Shown piece after piece: positions 17,302 to 27,561 of a stretch of DNA of 64,000 nucleotides. The notes beneath the pieces are model-generated. The model worked only from the letters and a program-made list of their open reading frames with translations. It was not told the DNA's origin and did not search any database. Position 1 is the stretch's first letter, and every line of letters starts with the position of its first letter. Source of the stretch: Pyrinomonadaceae bacterium (lineage in GTDB: Bacteria; Acidobacteriota; Blastocatellia; Pyrinomonadales; Pyrinomonadaceae). The stretch lies in NCBI GenBank assembly GCA_019694345.1, contig JAIBCA010000043.1, forward strand, positions 18,431 through 82,430, in the 5' to 3' direction. The position numbers and the translations under genes are program-made.

Positions 17302-18393
17302 CTATTGAGAACCGCGTCTGCGTCCGGGACGGTAGTTGTCCCTTGCACGAATATCCAGATCGGGCCGGTACACTCGGACCTTTATGAAATAGCGGCTGTC
17401 GGGCGTTCGTTCACTGTTAGGATAATAACCCAAACTGTATGTTTTGCGAAGTTCTTCGGCGATCCGGGCAAATGCTTCGTTGAGGTTGGTGGCCGAAGTG
17501 ACACGCTGCAGACGGCCGCCGGACCGCTCGGCCAGATCGCTGAGAAATTCGCGGGCAGCGGCATAGTCCTCTTCCTTTTCGCCCTTAACGAGCGGTGCTT
17601 CGACTACGTAAGGACGATCATTGTCGTCGTAGAGGATCTGGGCGTCCTTGCGGCGGATCTTGCGCACATCATCAAAGGTATCGTATCGGATCGGGTAGAT
17701 GAGCGTGTCGATCTCGTCAATATCGCGAAGCAGCCCTTTGGCCGTAGCTGTCACGCTTGTGGTATCGACACCGTCGCTTAGGAGTACTATCGCCTTTCGC
17801 CCCTTAACGCTGCGAAGTTTTTCATTGAGAGCCGCATCGATCGCTGAATACAGACTCGTGCCGGAACCGACCTTGGCCGCCTCGACCGCATACCGAAGGG
17901 CGAGCCGATTGTCGGTCGCCTCACACAGCACGCGGACCTTTTCGTCAAACGACACGACCATTACCCGGTCACTCGGCCTGAGTTGAGCGATGAATGCCTT
18001 GGCGGCGGCCTGGATCTCGGGAAGCTTGAAGACGCTCGAATAGCTCATATCGAGCAACAGTGCGACCGTGAACGGTTCGTCGGAGTTTGAGAAATACGCG
18101 ATCTCCTGCTCTTCGCCGTTCTCGAATATCTTGAATTCCGAACGATCAATGTCGGTGACGGGACGGCCCTTCCGAGTGTTTACACGCACCGGGACAGTGA
18201 CCAGATCGGTCTCGATGCGAACGATGCCGTCGTCTTTTTCAGGTTTTGGGACAGAAACGGGCCTTGCCGAATTGTCCGAAGTGCGGTCCTTGCGGGCGAT
18301 GCTCTCGGAATAGCCCTTGACGCGGCCCGCTTGCCCGGCCGAATGAACGGCCGTCAAAGTCAGGATCGCAAAAAGGACGGTGGATCTGTACAT
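17302..18393 (-). CDS. VWFA-related (acidobacterial type) exported protein
   Basis: 363 residues with a signal peptide (MYRSTVLFAILTLTAVHSAGQ). The segment IVRIETDLVTVPVRVNTRKGRPVTDIDRSEFKIFENGEEQEI followed by a von Willebrand A domain is the layout of the 'VWFA-related Acidobacterial domain' family (TIGR03436). The MIDAS metal site is visible as LLLDMSYSS (DxSxS), with LLSDGVDTTS later. The C-terminus RKTYSLGYYP is also characteristic. Such proteins are abundant in Acidobacteriota; roles in adhesion or cell-surface protein interaction are assumed. Starts 13 bases after the stop of the preceding 168-residue gene, so the two are cotranscribed. Confidence 0.9.
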   Translation of the reverse strand: MYRSTVLFAILTLTAVHSAGQAGRVKGYSESIARKDRTSDNSARPVSVPKPEKDDGIVRIETDLVTVPVRVNTRKGRPVTDIDRSEFKIFENGEEQEIAYFSNSDEPFTVALLLDMSYSSVFKLPEIQAAAKAFIAQLRPSDRVMVVSFDEKVRVLCEATDNRLALRYAVEAAKVGSGTSLYSAIDAALNEKLRSVKGRKAIVLLSDGVDTTSVTATAKGLLRDIDEIDTLIYPIRYDTFDDVRKIRRKDAQILYDDNDRPYVVEAPLVKGEKEEDYAAAREFLSDLAERSGGRLQRVTSATNLNEAFARIAEELRKTYSLGYYPNSERTPDSRYFIKVRVYRPDLDIRARDNYRPGRRRGSQ

Positions 18394-18406
18394 CGCGAGC
18401 CGGTTG

Positions 18407-18913
18407 TTAGTTCATGGGCATTCCGAGCAAAGCGTTCAAGGCGGTTTCGGTAGCCGCCGCCGGGTCGTCCGAAGAGGTCATATCCCAACGCCAGACGCCG
18501 CCAAGTTTGATCATATTCGCGGTGCCGTTGAAAACGAGTGAATTTCCTTCGATGGTGATCCGGCACGATGCGGGGACCGCGGCTTTGTTGCCAGTGACGA
18601 CCGCGGTTCCAACGCGGATCTCCGACATACCGTCAAAAAGTTTACGCGTTGCGGCGGCATCCTCCGGGTTCTCGTTCAAACCGTTGACAAACTGACGAGC
18701 AAATTCGCTCGGGTCACCAGGCATCAGTTTCTGCACCGCAGGAGAGAAACTTACCACGTAAAAGAGCCCGGCCCAGTCCTGCTTTTGCAAAGTCTGATAG
18801 ACCTTTAAGGCGGCAGCAGCGGCATCAGCGGCGTCTGTATTCGCGGTCTTCTGAGCGTTTGCGGCAAAGGCAAGCGTAAGGATAAGGCTAAGAATGGTAA
18901 TTGCTTTTTTCAT
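18407..18913 (-). CDS. exported protein of unknown function
   Basis: 168 residues from the ATG at 18913, chosen because it begins a signal peptide (MKKAITILSLILTLAFAANAQ); an upstream start at 18991 would add 26 residues. The mature part starts with an Ala-rich helix (TDAADAAAAALKVYQTLQKQDWAGLFYVVSF) and ends in a beta-rich portion (GTAVVTGNKAAVPASC, GNSLVFNG, GGVWRWDM), the layout of small SnoaL/NTF2-like exported domains, though I cannot confirm that fold. It lies between glnE and the VWA gene. Confidence 0.72.
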   Translation of the reverse strand: MKKAITILSLILTLAFAANAQKTANTDAADAAAAALKVYQTLQKQDWAGLFYVVSFSPAVQKLMPGDPSEFARQFVNGLNENPEDAAATRKLFDGMSEIRVGTAVVTGNKAAVPASCRITIEGNSLVFNGTANMIKLGGVWRWDMTSSDDPAAATETALNALLGMPMN

Positions 18914-18997
18914 AAATGCGGTCGTTTCCGGATCCAAATCAGAGTTGATAGGGGACTGGTAAATTATACACAAACGAGTGATTCCATCCAACGAATT

Positions 18998-21724
18998 CTA
19001 TTTGCCGCCCGGAAATTGCAGAACAGACTCAAAAGCTGAACGAACCGCCAGGCGGTGAAGCGTAAGTTGTTCAAGCAGTTCAGCCGGCGAGGAAAGTCCC
19101 ATCCGCTGAGCGATCGTCGACAGGACCGTCTGATTTCCCATCGAGAGGCGAGTAGTGCGGCCGACCGTTAACCGAAGGTTGTGGTCGAGCGCGGCCAGGA
19201 AGCGGTAACCATTCGACAGATCCTGATATTCATTCGAGGTCAGCGATCTGCAACCGTGAAGCCGCTCGAGCATAAATGCCGTCGATCGGTCATCGCCATC
19301 ATCGGGGACGTTATCCCTCAACTGCAGGTAACGCATCGCAAAATAGACGTCCAGCATTCCGCCTTTGCCGTATTTGATATCTACGTCCGAACCGCGACGC
19401 GTGCGTGCCCGCTGCGTCTCAAGGGCGTGCCGAATGCGTTCCGTCTCAGCCCGCAGAACCGCTTGATCAGCAGCCAGTGCCCGTTCGTGGATCAACCGGC
19501 GTGTGCCGTTCTCGACCGTGGAACCAAGAGCCCGGTCGCCGCCAACAGCACGCAGCTTAACAAATGCGAGCAACTCCCAAATGGCCGCCGTATCCTGCAT
19601 ATAGTTAAGAAACGACTCGCCGGAGATCGCACTCATTCCCTTCGAGCCGTATGGCCTCAGCCGCAGATCGACGCGGTAAAGATTGCCGTCGCGGGTCATC
19701 GACGAGAGAACTGTGACAAATAACTCGGCCGCACGGCTGTAATACTCGGCGTTGGACACCGACGCACCCGTCACTGCCGAATCGTCATAGACCAGGATCA
19801 GATCGAGGTCTGAATCGTAGTCGAGGCCACGTCCGCCCAGCTTGCCGAGGGCCAGCACCGCGAGGCTAAGGCTGTCGCTGCTCGAGGAAAATCTTGCGTT
19901 GAGTTCGTCGAGTACCACTGTCAGAGCGGCCGAGATGCTGGCCTCGGCGAGTTTTGTCTGGAGCCGCTTTGCATCGCGGGTCGATATCGTCCCGAAGACA
20001 TCCCGGACGACAATTCCGATCAGAAGCTTGGCCCACTCTTGACGCATCGACGACAGCCGCGGGCCAAATCCGGCGACTCCAATTACCGAGGAAGCCATCT
20101 TTGACTCGAAGTCGAGTTCCTCGGGGGCGGAGTTCGGGTCGGGAAGCGATGCGGCAAGCTGCGGACTGGCCGCGATCATCGACGCAAATCTCGGCGAGAC
20201 GGACGCCAGACGATCAAGCACGGACATCTCATTGCCCTCCGCCGGAAGCTCGAATTCCGACTTTTCGATCGAGGCCAGTACGCCGGAACGTATTCGGTCA
20301 GCGGCGTTCGGTACAATTGAGATATCGGTGTCGCGGGTCGCGGCGTCGGCGGTTTCGCCGAAAATTCGTGAGAATACGCGGCTGACATTTTCAGAATGAC
20401 GTAATAACAGCTCGTCAAAATCGCCGCCCGAGGCAAACGTGACCCGACGAGCAAGTAACGACCGCTTTTCACCGCTATCCGGGACCGTGTGCGTCTGGAT
20501 ACCGTTCTCCATCTGCAGAACATGTTCGGTCCGGCGCAAGAATTCGTATGCCGCGGACAACCCGGAAAGCTCAGTCTCACTCAGATATCTCCTGTCGGTG
20601 AGACGTGAAAGACTGATCAAGGTGTGCGGGCATCGTAGCCAACGGTCATCGCCGCCGTGGGCAAGCTGGAGAGCCTGAGCCAGGAATTCGATCTCGCGGA
20701 TGCCGCCTCGGCCGAGTTTGACGTCGAAACCGAATTTTCCGACGTTTTCACGGTCGATCTTTTCCTTTGACAGCCGAACATTGCGTAACGCCTCCTCGAC
20801 GGTCTCGCCCGACTCGAAGACCAACGGCTCGACCTTGGCAAAAAACTCGCCAAACAACTCGGTATCGCCCGCACATCCCCGCGAACGTATCAAAACCTGA
20901 CGTTCCCAGGGGCGTGCCTCGTTCAGGTGATACCTGACAGTATCGGCGACGGACATTGTCAGTGCCCCGAGAGAGCCGTGCGGCCGCAGACGCAGATCAA
21001 CGCGATAGGCCGCCCCTTCGCCGATCTGCTGACCGACCAGCTTGGTCAAGAATTCGGCAAGTTTGACGAAGTATTCGCGGTTCGTCACTGCTCCGCGGCT
21101 GCCGATGCCGGAGGTCGTGCCTTCGTTCGAATACAAGAACAGAAGGTCGATGTCCGATGAATAATTCAATTCGCGTGAACCGAGCTTGCCGAGGGCGGCA
21201 ATGCAGAACCGAGCCGGCCGCAACCGGCCCTTTTCGTCGGTTTCCTGCGGCGTCCCGAAGCGATTGTCCATTTCGCGGCGGGCGAGCTTCAGGGACGATT
21301 CGAGAATGGCGTCAGCCAGATTTGATATCTCTTCGGTGATCTCGGCGATCGTGGCGAGTCGCCGTATGTCGCGAAGATATATCCGCAACAGCTCTCGACG
21401 GCGAAAGCGAGCAAAAAGTACCTGCGGATCGAGCTGCGATCGGGTCATCGAAAAACGTGCGAGGGATTCGAGCAGTTCGTCCTTGCCGCGAACCCCCGAA
21501 TCGCGACGCTTGCGGCCAAGCCACCAGATATGATCGGGGTGCTGCAGCATCGTAGTGGCGAGCAGGGGACTGAACGCCGCAAGAGTCAGAACGTCCGACA
21601 AAAGCGGTTCGTTCCGCGCGAGTTTGACCGCCGCCGACGGATGCTTTTCCTCCAGCTGAGATAGAAACCGTCTGGCCGACTCGGGATCGGGCAGATCTCG
21701 TATGATGTGGGCTTCAATATTCAT
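18998..21724 (-). CDS. glnE: bifunctional glutamine synthetase adenylyltransferase/adenylyl-removing enzyme
   Basis: 908 residues, close to the usual 950. Controls glutamine synthetase by adding or removing AMP in response to PII and glutamine. Both nucleotidyltransferase domains are present with their metal-binding aspartates: [17 protein letters not shown] near residue 188 (adenylyl-removing half) and [19 protein letters not shown] near residue 636 (adenylylating half), each followed by RVDLRLRP. The start codon overlaps the stop of the upstream sigma-54 activator gene (ATGA), so translation is coupled. glnA, glnB and glnD are not in the window. Confidence 0.96.
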   Translation of the reverse strand: MNIEAHIIRDLPDPESARRFLSQLEEKHPSAAVKLARNEPLLSDVLTLAAFSPLLATTMLQHPDHIWWLGRKRRDSGVRGKDELLESLARFSMTRSQLDPQVLFARFRRRELLRIYLRDIRRLATIAEITEEISNLADAILESSLKLARREMDNRFGTPQETDEKGRLRPARFCIAALGKLGSRELNYSSDIDLLFLYSNEGTTSGIGSRGAVTNREYFVKLAEFLTKLVGQQIGEGAAYRVDLRLRPHGSLGALTMSVADTVRYHLNEARPWERQVLIRSRGCAGDTELFGEFFAKVEPLVFESGETVEEALRNVRLSKEKIDRENVGKFGFDVKLGRGGIREIEFLAQALQLAHGGDDRWLRCPHTLISLSRLTDRRYLSETELSGLSAAYEFLRRTEHVLQMENGIQTHTVPDSGEKRSLLARRVTFASGGDFDELLLRHSENVSRVFSRIFGETADAATRDTDISIVPNAADRIRSGVLASIEKSEFELPAEGNEMSVLDRLASVSPRFASMIAASPQLAASLPDPNSAPEELDFESKMASSVIGVAGFGPRLSSMRQEWAKLLIGIVVRDVFGTISTRDAKRLQTKLAEASISAALTVVLDELNARFSSSSDSLSLAVLALGKLGGRGLDYDSDLDLILVYDDSAVTGASVSNAEYYSRAAELFVTVLSSMTRDGNLYRVDLRLRPYGSKGMSAISGESFLNYMQDTAAIWELLAFVKLRAVGGDRALGSTVENGTRRLIHERALAADQAVLRAETERIRHALETQRARTRRGSDVDIKYGKGGMLDVYFAMRYLQLRDNVPDDGDDRSTAFMLERLHGCRSLTSNEYQDLSNGYRFLAALDHNLRLTVGRTTRLSMGNQTVLSTIAQRMGLSSPAELLEQLTLHRLAVRSAFESVLQFPGGK

Positions 21725-23229
21725 TTGCGAAAGCGTTGCGGGTCGATGTTGTACTTGCGTATCTTGTAGCCTACGATCCGCTCGGTCGAATCGAGCATTT
21801 TTGCGGCCTTTGCCACATTTCCCCTTGTTGATTTGAGCGTGTCCTGAATGAGGTCGCTCTCGAAAGCCTCGACCGCCGAGGTCAGCGTGACTCGCGTCTC
21901 GGTTCCGCTATTTTCGGCCGTCTGCAGTGTCGGAGGCAAATGATGGCCGTGTATCACGTTTGAATCACACACGATCACCGCTCGCTCGATCGCATTTTCA
22001 AGTTCGCGGACATTGCCGGGAAAATGGTATGCCGTGAGCATATCGATCGCCGGGGTCGAGATGCGGCGAACGCGTTTTTGGTGCTCGCGTTCGTATTTTT
22101 CCAAAAAATGTTCTGCCAGCAAAAGGATATCAGCCTTTCGCTCACGCAGCGGCGGAAGGAATATCGTGAACCCGTTGATCCGATAGAACAGATCCTCGCG
22201 AAACCGGGCCTGAGCGATCTCGGACTCCAGGTCTTTAGTTGAAGCGGTAATGAACCGTACATTGACCTTGACCGTCTCGCCGCCGCCGAGCCGCTCAAAC
22301 TCGCCCTCGCGTATCGCCCGCAACAACCTTGCCTGCGTATGCGGCGAAAGGTCTCCGATCTCGTCGAGAAAAAGTGTGCCGCCGTCTGCAAGTTCGAGCC
22401 GTCCTTTTTTTCGCGTTGCGGCTCCGTCAAAGGCGCCTTTTTCGTGACCGAATAGCTCACTTTCGATCAATGATCCGGGCAATGCGGCACAGTTGACCTT
22501 GACGAAAGGGCGTTTGGCCCTGAGGCTGTTGTAATGGATCGAATTCGCGATCAGCTCTTTGCCGGTCCCGCTCTCGCCGCGGAGCAGAACGGTGGCATTT
22601 GAACGAGCTACCTGTGCGGCCTGGTCGTACACCTGCCGCATCGGGCTGGAATTTCCGATAAGGTGGCTGAACCCATACTTTTCTTTCAGCTCTTGTTTGA
22701 GGTGTGAGTTCTCCTCGATCAGCTTTCGGCTCTGTTCGTTGACGGTCTGTTCGATCCGCATTGCCTGAGCGATCAGGCCCGCAATTACCTTGAGCAGCTT
22801 GATCAGGTCATTTTCGGCAACCCTTGCCGCAGGGCGAAACCCGATAGCGACCATTCCGGCAGTCGATCCGCGCATCACGATCGGTGCGGCGATGAGCATT
22901 TTTGTGCCGGTCCCGAACGCGAGGAACTGCAGAGCCGGGTCTGCCCCGAGATCATCGATCACGAATGGGGACGACGAGTTGAATATCTTCCAGAGACTGC
23001 TTTTTGTGATTCGCGTTTCCAGCCGTCTGAAATCCGCCGCACCGATGCCGCTGGAGGCCAGAATATCGGCGAACTCCCGATCGGCCCGGCGCCGAGCCAC
23101 GAACGCGACGCTGGCGGAAAAAGCGTTTGCGAGATTTTCGATAACGGAGGAGCTGCCTGAGCGAATGCCGTCAGCCTCGGCAAGCGAGGCCGAGGCCCGA
23201 GCAATGAAATCAACATGGTCAACTCTCAT
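21721..23229 (-). CDS. sigma-54-type transcriptional activator, NifA-like, with GAFDGA loop
   Basis: 502 residues. An N-terminal GAF domain (about 10-165) is followed by a helical linker and an AAA+ sigma-54 interaction domain: Walker [22 protein letters not shown], Walker [13 protein letters not shown], and [21 protein letters not shown]. The C-terminal helix-turn-helix ([27 protein letters not shown]) resembles NifA/AnfA. The sigma-54-contacting GAFTGA loop has Asp in place of Thr, which in studied activators is needed for sigma-54 contact. ATGA overlap with glnE suggests a role in nitrogen control. Start uncertain: ATG at 23229 or TTG at 23238, neither with a good Shine-Dalgarno. Confidence 0.9.
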   Translation of the reverse strand: MRVDHVDFIARASASLAEADGIRSGSSSVIENLANAFSASVAFVARRRADREFADILASSGIGAADFRRLETRITKSSLWKIFNSSSPFVIDDLGADPALQFLAFGTGTKMLIAAPIVMRGSTAGMVAIGFRPAARVAENDLIKLLKVIAGLIAQAMRIEQTVNEQSRKLIEENSHLKQELKEKYGFSHLIGNSSPMRQVYDQAAQVARSNATVLLRGESGTGKELIANSIHYNSLRAKRPFVKVNCAALPGSLIESELFGHEKGAFDGAATRKKGRLELADGGTLFLDEIGDLSPHTQARLLRAIREGEFERLGGGETVKVNVRFITASTKDLESEIAQARFREDLFYRINGFTIFLPPLRERKADILLLAEHFLEKYEREHQKRVRRISTPAIDMLTAYHFPGNVRELENAIERAVIVCDSNVIHGHHLPPTLQTAENSGTETRVTLTSAVEAFESDLIQDTLKSTRGNVAKAAKMLDSTERIVGYKIRKYNIDPQRFRK

Positions 23230-23453
23230 ATCCGACAAAAATGTAGGACTCTGAACAAAAAGGCCTCAAATGTCGAGTATAACCGCCAGATCGATTTTTG
23301 AGCATTCAGCAGCGGCAGGTTCTGACACCCATCTGATAATTTGCAAACAAGATCGTCCAGAATTCCGCCGGATAGCAACACCCGAGATTGCCGAGGATAT
23401 GGTAATTGGTTCGGAGAACGACTTCGCGGGCCGATCTGCGATAATATCGAACT

Positions 23454-24347
23454 GTGACCAGCCGTATCGAGATCATCGCCACCGAAGAGCATTTCAAAAT
23501 GCGTCTCGACGACCTGTTGTTCGACCGTTTCAACGGATTGAGCAAGATGTACCTTCGCGAGATCGTTAAGAACGAGTTGTGCGAGGTAAACGGGCGGTCT
23601 GAGAATATCGGATACAGGCTCAAGCCCAACGACCTGATCGAGATATACGTCGATGAGTCTCGGGCGACAGCGATGCGGCCGGAAAACGTACAGATCGACG
23701 TCCATTACGAAGACAGCGATCTGATCGTCGTTAACAAGCCGCCGGGAATGCTTGTCCATCCGACCCACCGCGATAAGAACGGCACGCTGCTCAATGCATT
23801 GAGTTATTATCTGAATTCCGGGAATGGTGAGAACGGCTCGAAGCACGTTCGTGCGGGTTTGATCCATCGGTTGGATAAACAAACATCCGGCCTAATGGTA
23901 GTCGCCAAGACGTCGCGAGCCCATCGGATCCTGGCCGAGCATTTCAAACGAAAGATCGTTGAAAAGAGATATTTGGCGATGGTGGACGGTGTGATCGACG
24001 ATGACCTCGGGACGATATCGAAGCCGATCGGCCGATTTGCCGAACTCAAATTGTGGGACGTCAAGGAAGACGGCAAACCGGCTGAGACCCGGTTTTGTGT
24101 CAAGTTCCGAACGGCAAACGCGACGCTGGTCGAACTAGAGCCGGTCACCGGCCGGACCAACCAACTCCGGATACACTGTGCATCGATCGGGCATCCGATC
24201 ATCGGCGATACCGAACGCGGCGGCAGCAAAAACGAACGCCTGATGCTGCATGCCTGGAGGCTGGCGTTCCGGCACCCGAGCGGCGGACGCCGGCTCGAGT
24301 TTGAATGCCCCGCCGACTTTGCCGACGTCGATCACTTAGCGGCCTGA
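23454..24347 (+). CDS. RluA-family 23S rRNA pseudouridine synthase (RluD-like)
   Basis: 297 residues. An N-terminal S4 RNA-binding domain (MRLDDLLFDRFNGLSKMYLREIV) precedes the catalytic domain with DLIVVNKPPGMLVHP and the catalytic Asp motif HRLDKQTSGLMV; PVTGRTNQLRIH and GHPIIGD follow. These are family-typical of RluA/C/D enzymes that convert uridines in large-subunit rRNA. GTG start at 23454. Its 3' end overlaps the convergent metzincin gene by 16 bases. The exact target base cannot be told. Confidence 0.92.
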   Translation: MTSRIEIIATEEHFKMRLDDLLFDRFNGLSKMYLREIVKNELCEVNGRSENIGYRLKPNDLIEIYVDESRATAMRPENVQIDVHYEDSDLIVVNKPPGMLVHPTHRDKNGTLLNALSYYLNSGNGENGSKHVRAGLIHRLDKQTSGLMVVAKTSRAHRILAEHFKRKIVEKRYLAMVDGVIDDDLGTISKPIGRFAELKLWDVKEDGKPAETRFCVKFRTANATLVELEPVTGRTNQLRIHCASIGHPIIGDTERGGSKNERLMLHAWRLAFRHPSGGRRLEFECPADFADVDHLAA

Positions 24348-25330
24348 AGAACGATATCGAACGCCCGGTTGGCCGAGCTTTTCCTGAATGCGATGGCCAG
24401 CGAATACGACTTGCCCGCCTCGAGCGTGTAACAGCCTTCGCCGTATCCGTCACGATAAACGCCGTCGGTGTAGAGAGTGTTCGACCAGATCTTGTAGCAA
24501 TATCGGCCGGCGGATCTGAACGTCCAGGAGTTAGAGTGCTGCTTCTTCGAGGAATCGAGCACAAAGTGCTGCCGTGAGCCTCCCGAGCCAAATTCCATCA
24601 CGATATGTTCCCACGTCTGGCCGGCAGCCGTGTTAAGTACGTCGGTCACGTAAAAACGGCCGAGCGGGACCGCCGCCCTCGCTCCATAGAGCACCTGGAT
24701 GCCCTTCACGTCCAGTTCGCTGAGTTGACCGTCGTTATTCCAACGCGGGTTACAGTAATTCATCACAGAATACGGATCGTACGCCGTCAACAGCCATCCG
24801 CCGCTCTTTGAGGACTCGGCCTTGCATGTGGAATCGGCACGATCCTGTTCGTGCATCAGGCCAAGAGCGTGCCCAAACTCATGGACGGCTATTGATGAAA
24901 TGCAAGAACGCCGTTTGTTCGGTGCCTGGCAAACGGGCGAAAAGTTCTTGAACGTGAAGTTGAGCTCCATCCCATTACGTCGTCCGTCCATAAAACGCCC
25001 GACGCCGGAATTTGACCGTGTGTCCGTGATCAGAATGCGAATACCTCTGCTAGCCTGCGTGCAGGCTGCCCAATTGTAAAAATTTACTTTCGCGGCACGC
25101 TGCCACGTGTCGATCACGGCGGCCTTCACCCAGCCGGATTCGGTTTCCCAACCGTTGGGATTCTCCCAGCAAACAGGAATGTAGGTGATACCGTCGCTGC
25201 TTGCCGGCCACTGCCACCCGGCACCGGAACTTGCATTTGCCCGCATATCGGTCTGAGCGCTGATGTCCGCGATCGCGGCAAAGAAGAGAAAAACGAAGAT
25301 AACAGCGTACGAGTGAAATTTGATCGTCAT
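24332..25330 (-). CDS. exported metzincin-type zinc metalloprotease
   Basis: 332 residues with signal peptide (MTIKFHSYAVIFVFLFFAAIADISAQ). The zinc motif HEFGHALGLMHEQ (HExxHxxxxxHE, astacin-like) and the downstream Met-turn SVMNYC are present. The catalytic domain (about 30-215) contains several Cys (CWEN, AACTQ, SPVCQ, RRSC, STCK, MNYC) that could form disulfides. A C-terminal beta domain (about 220-330) may be for substrate or surface binding, as in bacterial PPC-like domains. Only the zymogen/astacin-like class, not the substrate, can be inferred. Confidence 0.85.
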   Translation of the reverse strand: MTIKFHSYAVIFVFLFFAAIADISAQTDMRANASSGAGWQWPASSDGITYIPVCWENPNGWETESGWVKAAVIDTWQRAAKVNFYNWAACTQASRGIRILITDTRSNSGVGRFMDGRRNGMELNFTFKNFSPVCQAPNKRRSCISSIAVHEFGHALGLMHEQDRADSTCKAESSKSGGWLLTAYDPYSVMNYCNPRWNNDGQLSELDVKGIQVLYGARAAVPLGRFYVTDVLNTAAGQTWEHIVMEFGSGGSRQHFVLDSSKKQHSNSWTFRSAGRYCYKIWSNTLYTDGVYRDGYGEGCYTLEAGKSYSLAIAFRKSSANRAFDIVLQAAK

Positions 25331-25630
25331 ATTTTACCGTTCGGGGAGGCAATATTTACGATCGCGAATGGTAAACCGCAGCACCCGCGAAGCTATGTGG
25401 CTATGGATGCCCTTTGTGCCAAAACAAGTTGTCAAAAATATCGCGAACAGATCGATCCGGTCGACAAAAAAAATAAAAAAAATATGTAATGGAATTCTCC
25501 AAAACGACATATATAGGGTGGATGAACGAAAAGTCATTCAAAAGCGAAAAAGAGCCTGGCAGAGTGCTGACTTTCTCCGTCGCCTTGAATGAGTTCGATC
25601 CACAACCCCTCGAACTAAGGAGACAGCTAA
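25331..25630. other. 300-base divergent intergenic region
   Basis: Lies between the starts of the metzincin and the orphan 258-residue gene. It holds a run of A residues interrupted by T (25466-25486), probably DNA-bending promoter sequence, and AAGGAG just before the ATG at 25631. No gene is convincing here. Confidence 0.5.
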
Positions 25631-26407
25631 ATGGCGATAGCAGTAACGTTGGACATCGCGGGCGACGCGATCATTTACGAAAAGGACGCGGTTTGGAATG
25701 TAGTTTTCATCACCGACAAAGATCATACGGTCAAGGTTTACAGCAACGGTTCGACCAAACCAGACGTAGAACTCGCGAATACGAACCATCCATTGGCGAT
25801 GTATCTGAAGCCGGTGAGCCCGGTAATGTTGACCCGCGGCCGAGGCCGTGGATTCGCATCGATATTGAACCTTAACGACACGGACCTTCACGGACTGGAC
25901 GCGCACGGACGGTCAAATCTTAACGTTAAGCCAAATCCGTCGAACGGGCGGCAGTACGTGCATCTCAAGACCCCTATCGGAACGCTTGGAGGTGAGGATA
26001 TGGTGCCCGACTATTGGATCGCCGAGTATCCCAATGGTGCGGCAACTGCCCACGGTCACGAGGTCGCCAAGATCGCGAGGCTCACATTTCAGCTCAACGA
26101 CGGCGGAAAGGTCTCGATCCGCGTAAACGATGAAAATGGGCCTGAGCTGATCTCTTGGCCGGAGAGCAAAGCCGGCGACATCCACCTGCTTTTCGACAAC
26201 GACTGCCACTTGCCCGGAGCTCGAAGTGACTTCTTAAATTATTACGACTGGGTCACGGACAAGAGTGTCTTCCCGCCGGGGAGCAGGCGGTACACAGCCG
26301 GCAAACTACACAGTACATTTGTAAAGGGTGCTCCGCTCGAATCCAAGATGATGGGCCGCGACGGAAACTGCGACCCGGTCGTTATCGACCCGCCTCCGGG
26401 CCCCTGA
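25631..26407 (+). CDS. protein of unknown function, beta-rich, not exported
   Basis: 258 residues; AAGGAGA gives a clear start. No signal peptide or membrane segment. The sequence is mostly predicted strand and loop (AVTLDIAGDAIIYEK, AVWNVVFITDKDHTVKVYSN) with a Gly/Arg patch (TRGRGRGFASI), conserved-looking WIAEYPNG and HLLFDNDCHLPG, and a proline-rich end (VIDPPPGP). I recognise no family. It is flanked by a divergent protease and by the repeat-containing gap at 26408-26776, so context does not help. Confidence 0.65.
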   Translation: MAIAVTLDIAGDAIIYEKDAVWNVVFITDKDHTVKVYSNGSTKPDVELANTNHPLAMYLKPVSPVMLTRGRGRGFASILNLNDTDLHGLDAHGRSNLNVKPNPSNGRQYVHLKTPIGTLGGEDMVPDYWIAEYPNGAATAHGHEVAKIARLTFQLNDGGKVSIRVNDENGPELISWPESKAGDIHLLFDNDCHLPGARSDFLNYYDWVTDKSVFPPGSRRYTAGKLHSTFVKGAPLESKMMGRDGNCDPVVIDPPPGP

Positions 26408-26776
26408 ACGACATAATCTCCCAGGCGGTGTTGCTGCCGTGCCGCCCCACACGGCCCGAAATGCAACGCCGGACTGGGCTGCGGAATTTATTCCGCGGCC
26501 CTTCAATTTAAAAGGCGGAAAGGGCATCAGACGAGTCTCCCACACCTCGAACGACACCCTTCCCAATTTAGGAACATTCATCAGTTGCGTCTCCCACACC
26601 GCAAAAGACTTCCGTTCCTGATTTTGGACAGAATCGGCGGGGAGCCTCAACTATCCTCCGCGACTATAGCGCGTCCCCCAACCGAGTGCAAGCGTAAAGA
26701 CTGACCAGACACGCAAAATGTTCAAGTACAAAGGCCAAGGCCGTATACTGTGCAAAATGCGTACATAAACCTTACG
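26408..26776. repeat. non-coding stretch with direct repeats and a palindrome
   Basis: 369 bases without a credible gene. Two copies of ATCAG-N4-GTCTCCCACACC begin at 26526 and 26580 (period 54; the 12-mers are at 26535-26546 and 26589-26600). Upstream, GCGGAAT-TT-ATTCCGC near 26480-26496 forms a palindrome. The minus strand is open for 114 codons but has no signal, RBS or family. The arrangement suggests a dispersed repeat element. Confidence 0.5.
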
Positions 26777-27541
26777 TCAGGAAGCGATCGCCTTGGCCTC
26801 ATCCTCATCAGAGAACTGATTATGCAGGATGACCGGTTTCGCCTTCTTACGGAGCCGTATATTTAACACCTCGACGAATACCGAAAACGCCATTGCAAAG
26901 TATATGTAACCTTTTGAGATATGCTGATGCATTCCTTCGGCGATCAGCGTGACACCGATCAGCAGGAGGAACGCAAGGGCAAGCATTTTGACCGTCGGGT
27001 GCCTCTGTACGAATGCACCGATCGAGCCGGCGAACAGCATCATTGCGATGATCGAAACGACCACCGCCGCGATCATTATCCAAACGTTGCTGACCATGCC
27101 GATAGCCGTGATCACCGAATCGAGCGAAAAGACGATATCGAGCAACATAATCTGAATGATGACACCGGTAAAACCGGCATAAACCTTCTTCGAACTGTCG
27201 CCCTCCGAGCCCTCCAACGATCCATGGATCTCATGCGTGCTCTTGAATATTAGAAAAAGTCCGCCGATCAGCAGAATGAGGTCCCGTCCTGAGACCGAAT
27301 GTCCCATAACCGTAAATAACGGTTCGACCAGGCCCATTACCCACGTCAGCGAAAACAGTAGTATCACCCGCATAATCAGCGCGAGTGAGAGGCCGATCAA
27401 TCGAGCACGCTTTTGATCCTTTTCGGGTAATTTACCCGAAAGGATCGAGATAAAGATGACGTTGTCGATACCGAGGACCAGTTCGAGGACGGCGAGCGTC
27501 ACGAATGCGATCCAGATCTGCGGATCAGCTATCCATTCCAT
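26777..27541 (-). CDS. TerC-family integral membrane protein
   Basis: 254 residues with seven or eight transmembrane segments. The TerC signatures are clear: ELVLGIDNVIFISIL near the N-terminus and LLDIVFSLDSVITAIGM in the second half, each carrying the acidic residues thought to bind metal. TerC proteins export manganese or other metals or help load exported metalloproteins. GGGGGA precedes the ATG. No Mn riboswitch (yybP-ykoY) can be placed because only 20 bases separate it from the upstream gene, with which it may be cotranscribed. Confidence 0.92.
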   Translation of the reverse strand: MEWIADPQIWIAFVTLAVLELVLGIDNVIFISILSGKLPEKDQKRARLIGLSLALIMRVILLFSLTWVMGLVEPLFTVMGHSVSGRDLILLIGGLFLIFKSTHEIHGSLEGSEGDSSKKVYAGFTGVIIQIMLLDIVFSLDSVITAIGMVSNVWIMIAAVVVSIIAMMLFAGSIGAFVQRHPTVKMLALAFLLLIGVTLIAEGMHQHISKGYIYFAMAFSVFVEVLNIRLRKKAKPVILHNQFSDEDEAKAIAS

Positions 27542-27561
27542 TTACGAATTCCCCCGAGGCG

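Noticed and set aside
26306..26650. Minus-strand 114-codon frame with two VWET-(Q/R)LM segments
   Set aside because: The repeated peptides simply reflect the 54-base DNA repeat, it overlaps the end of the plus-strand gene, and there is no RBS.
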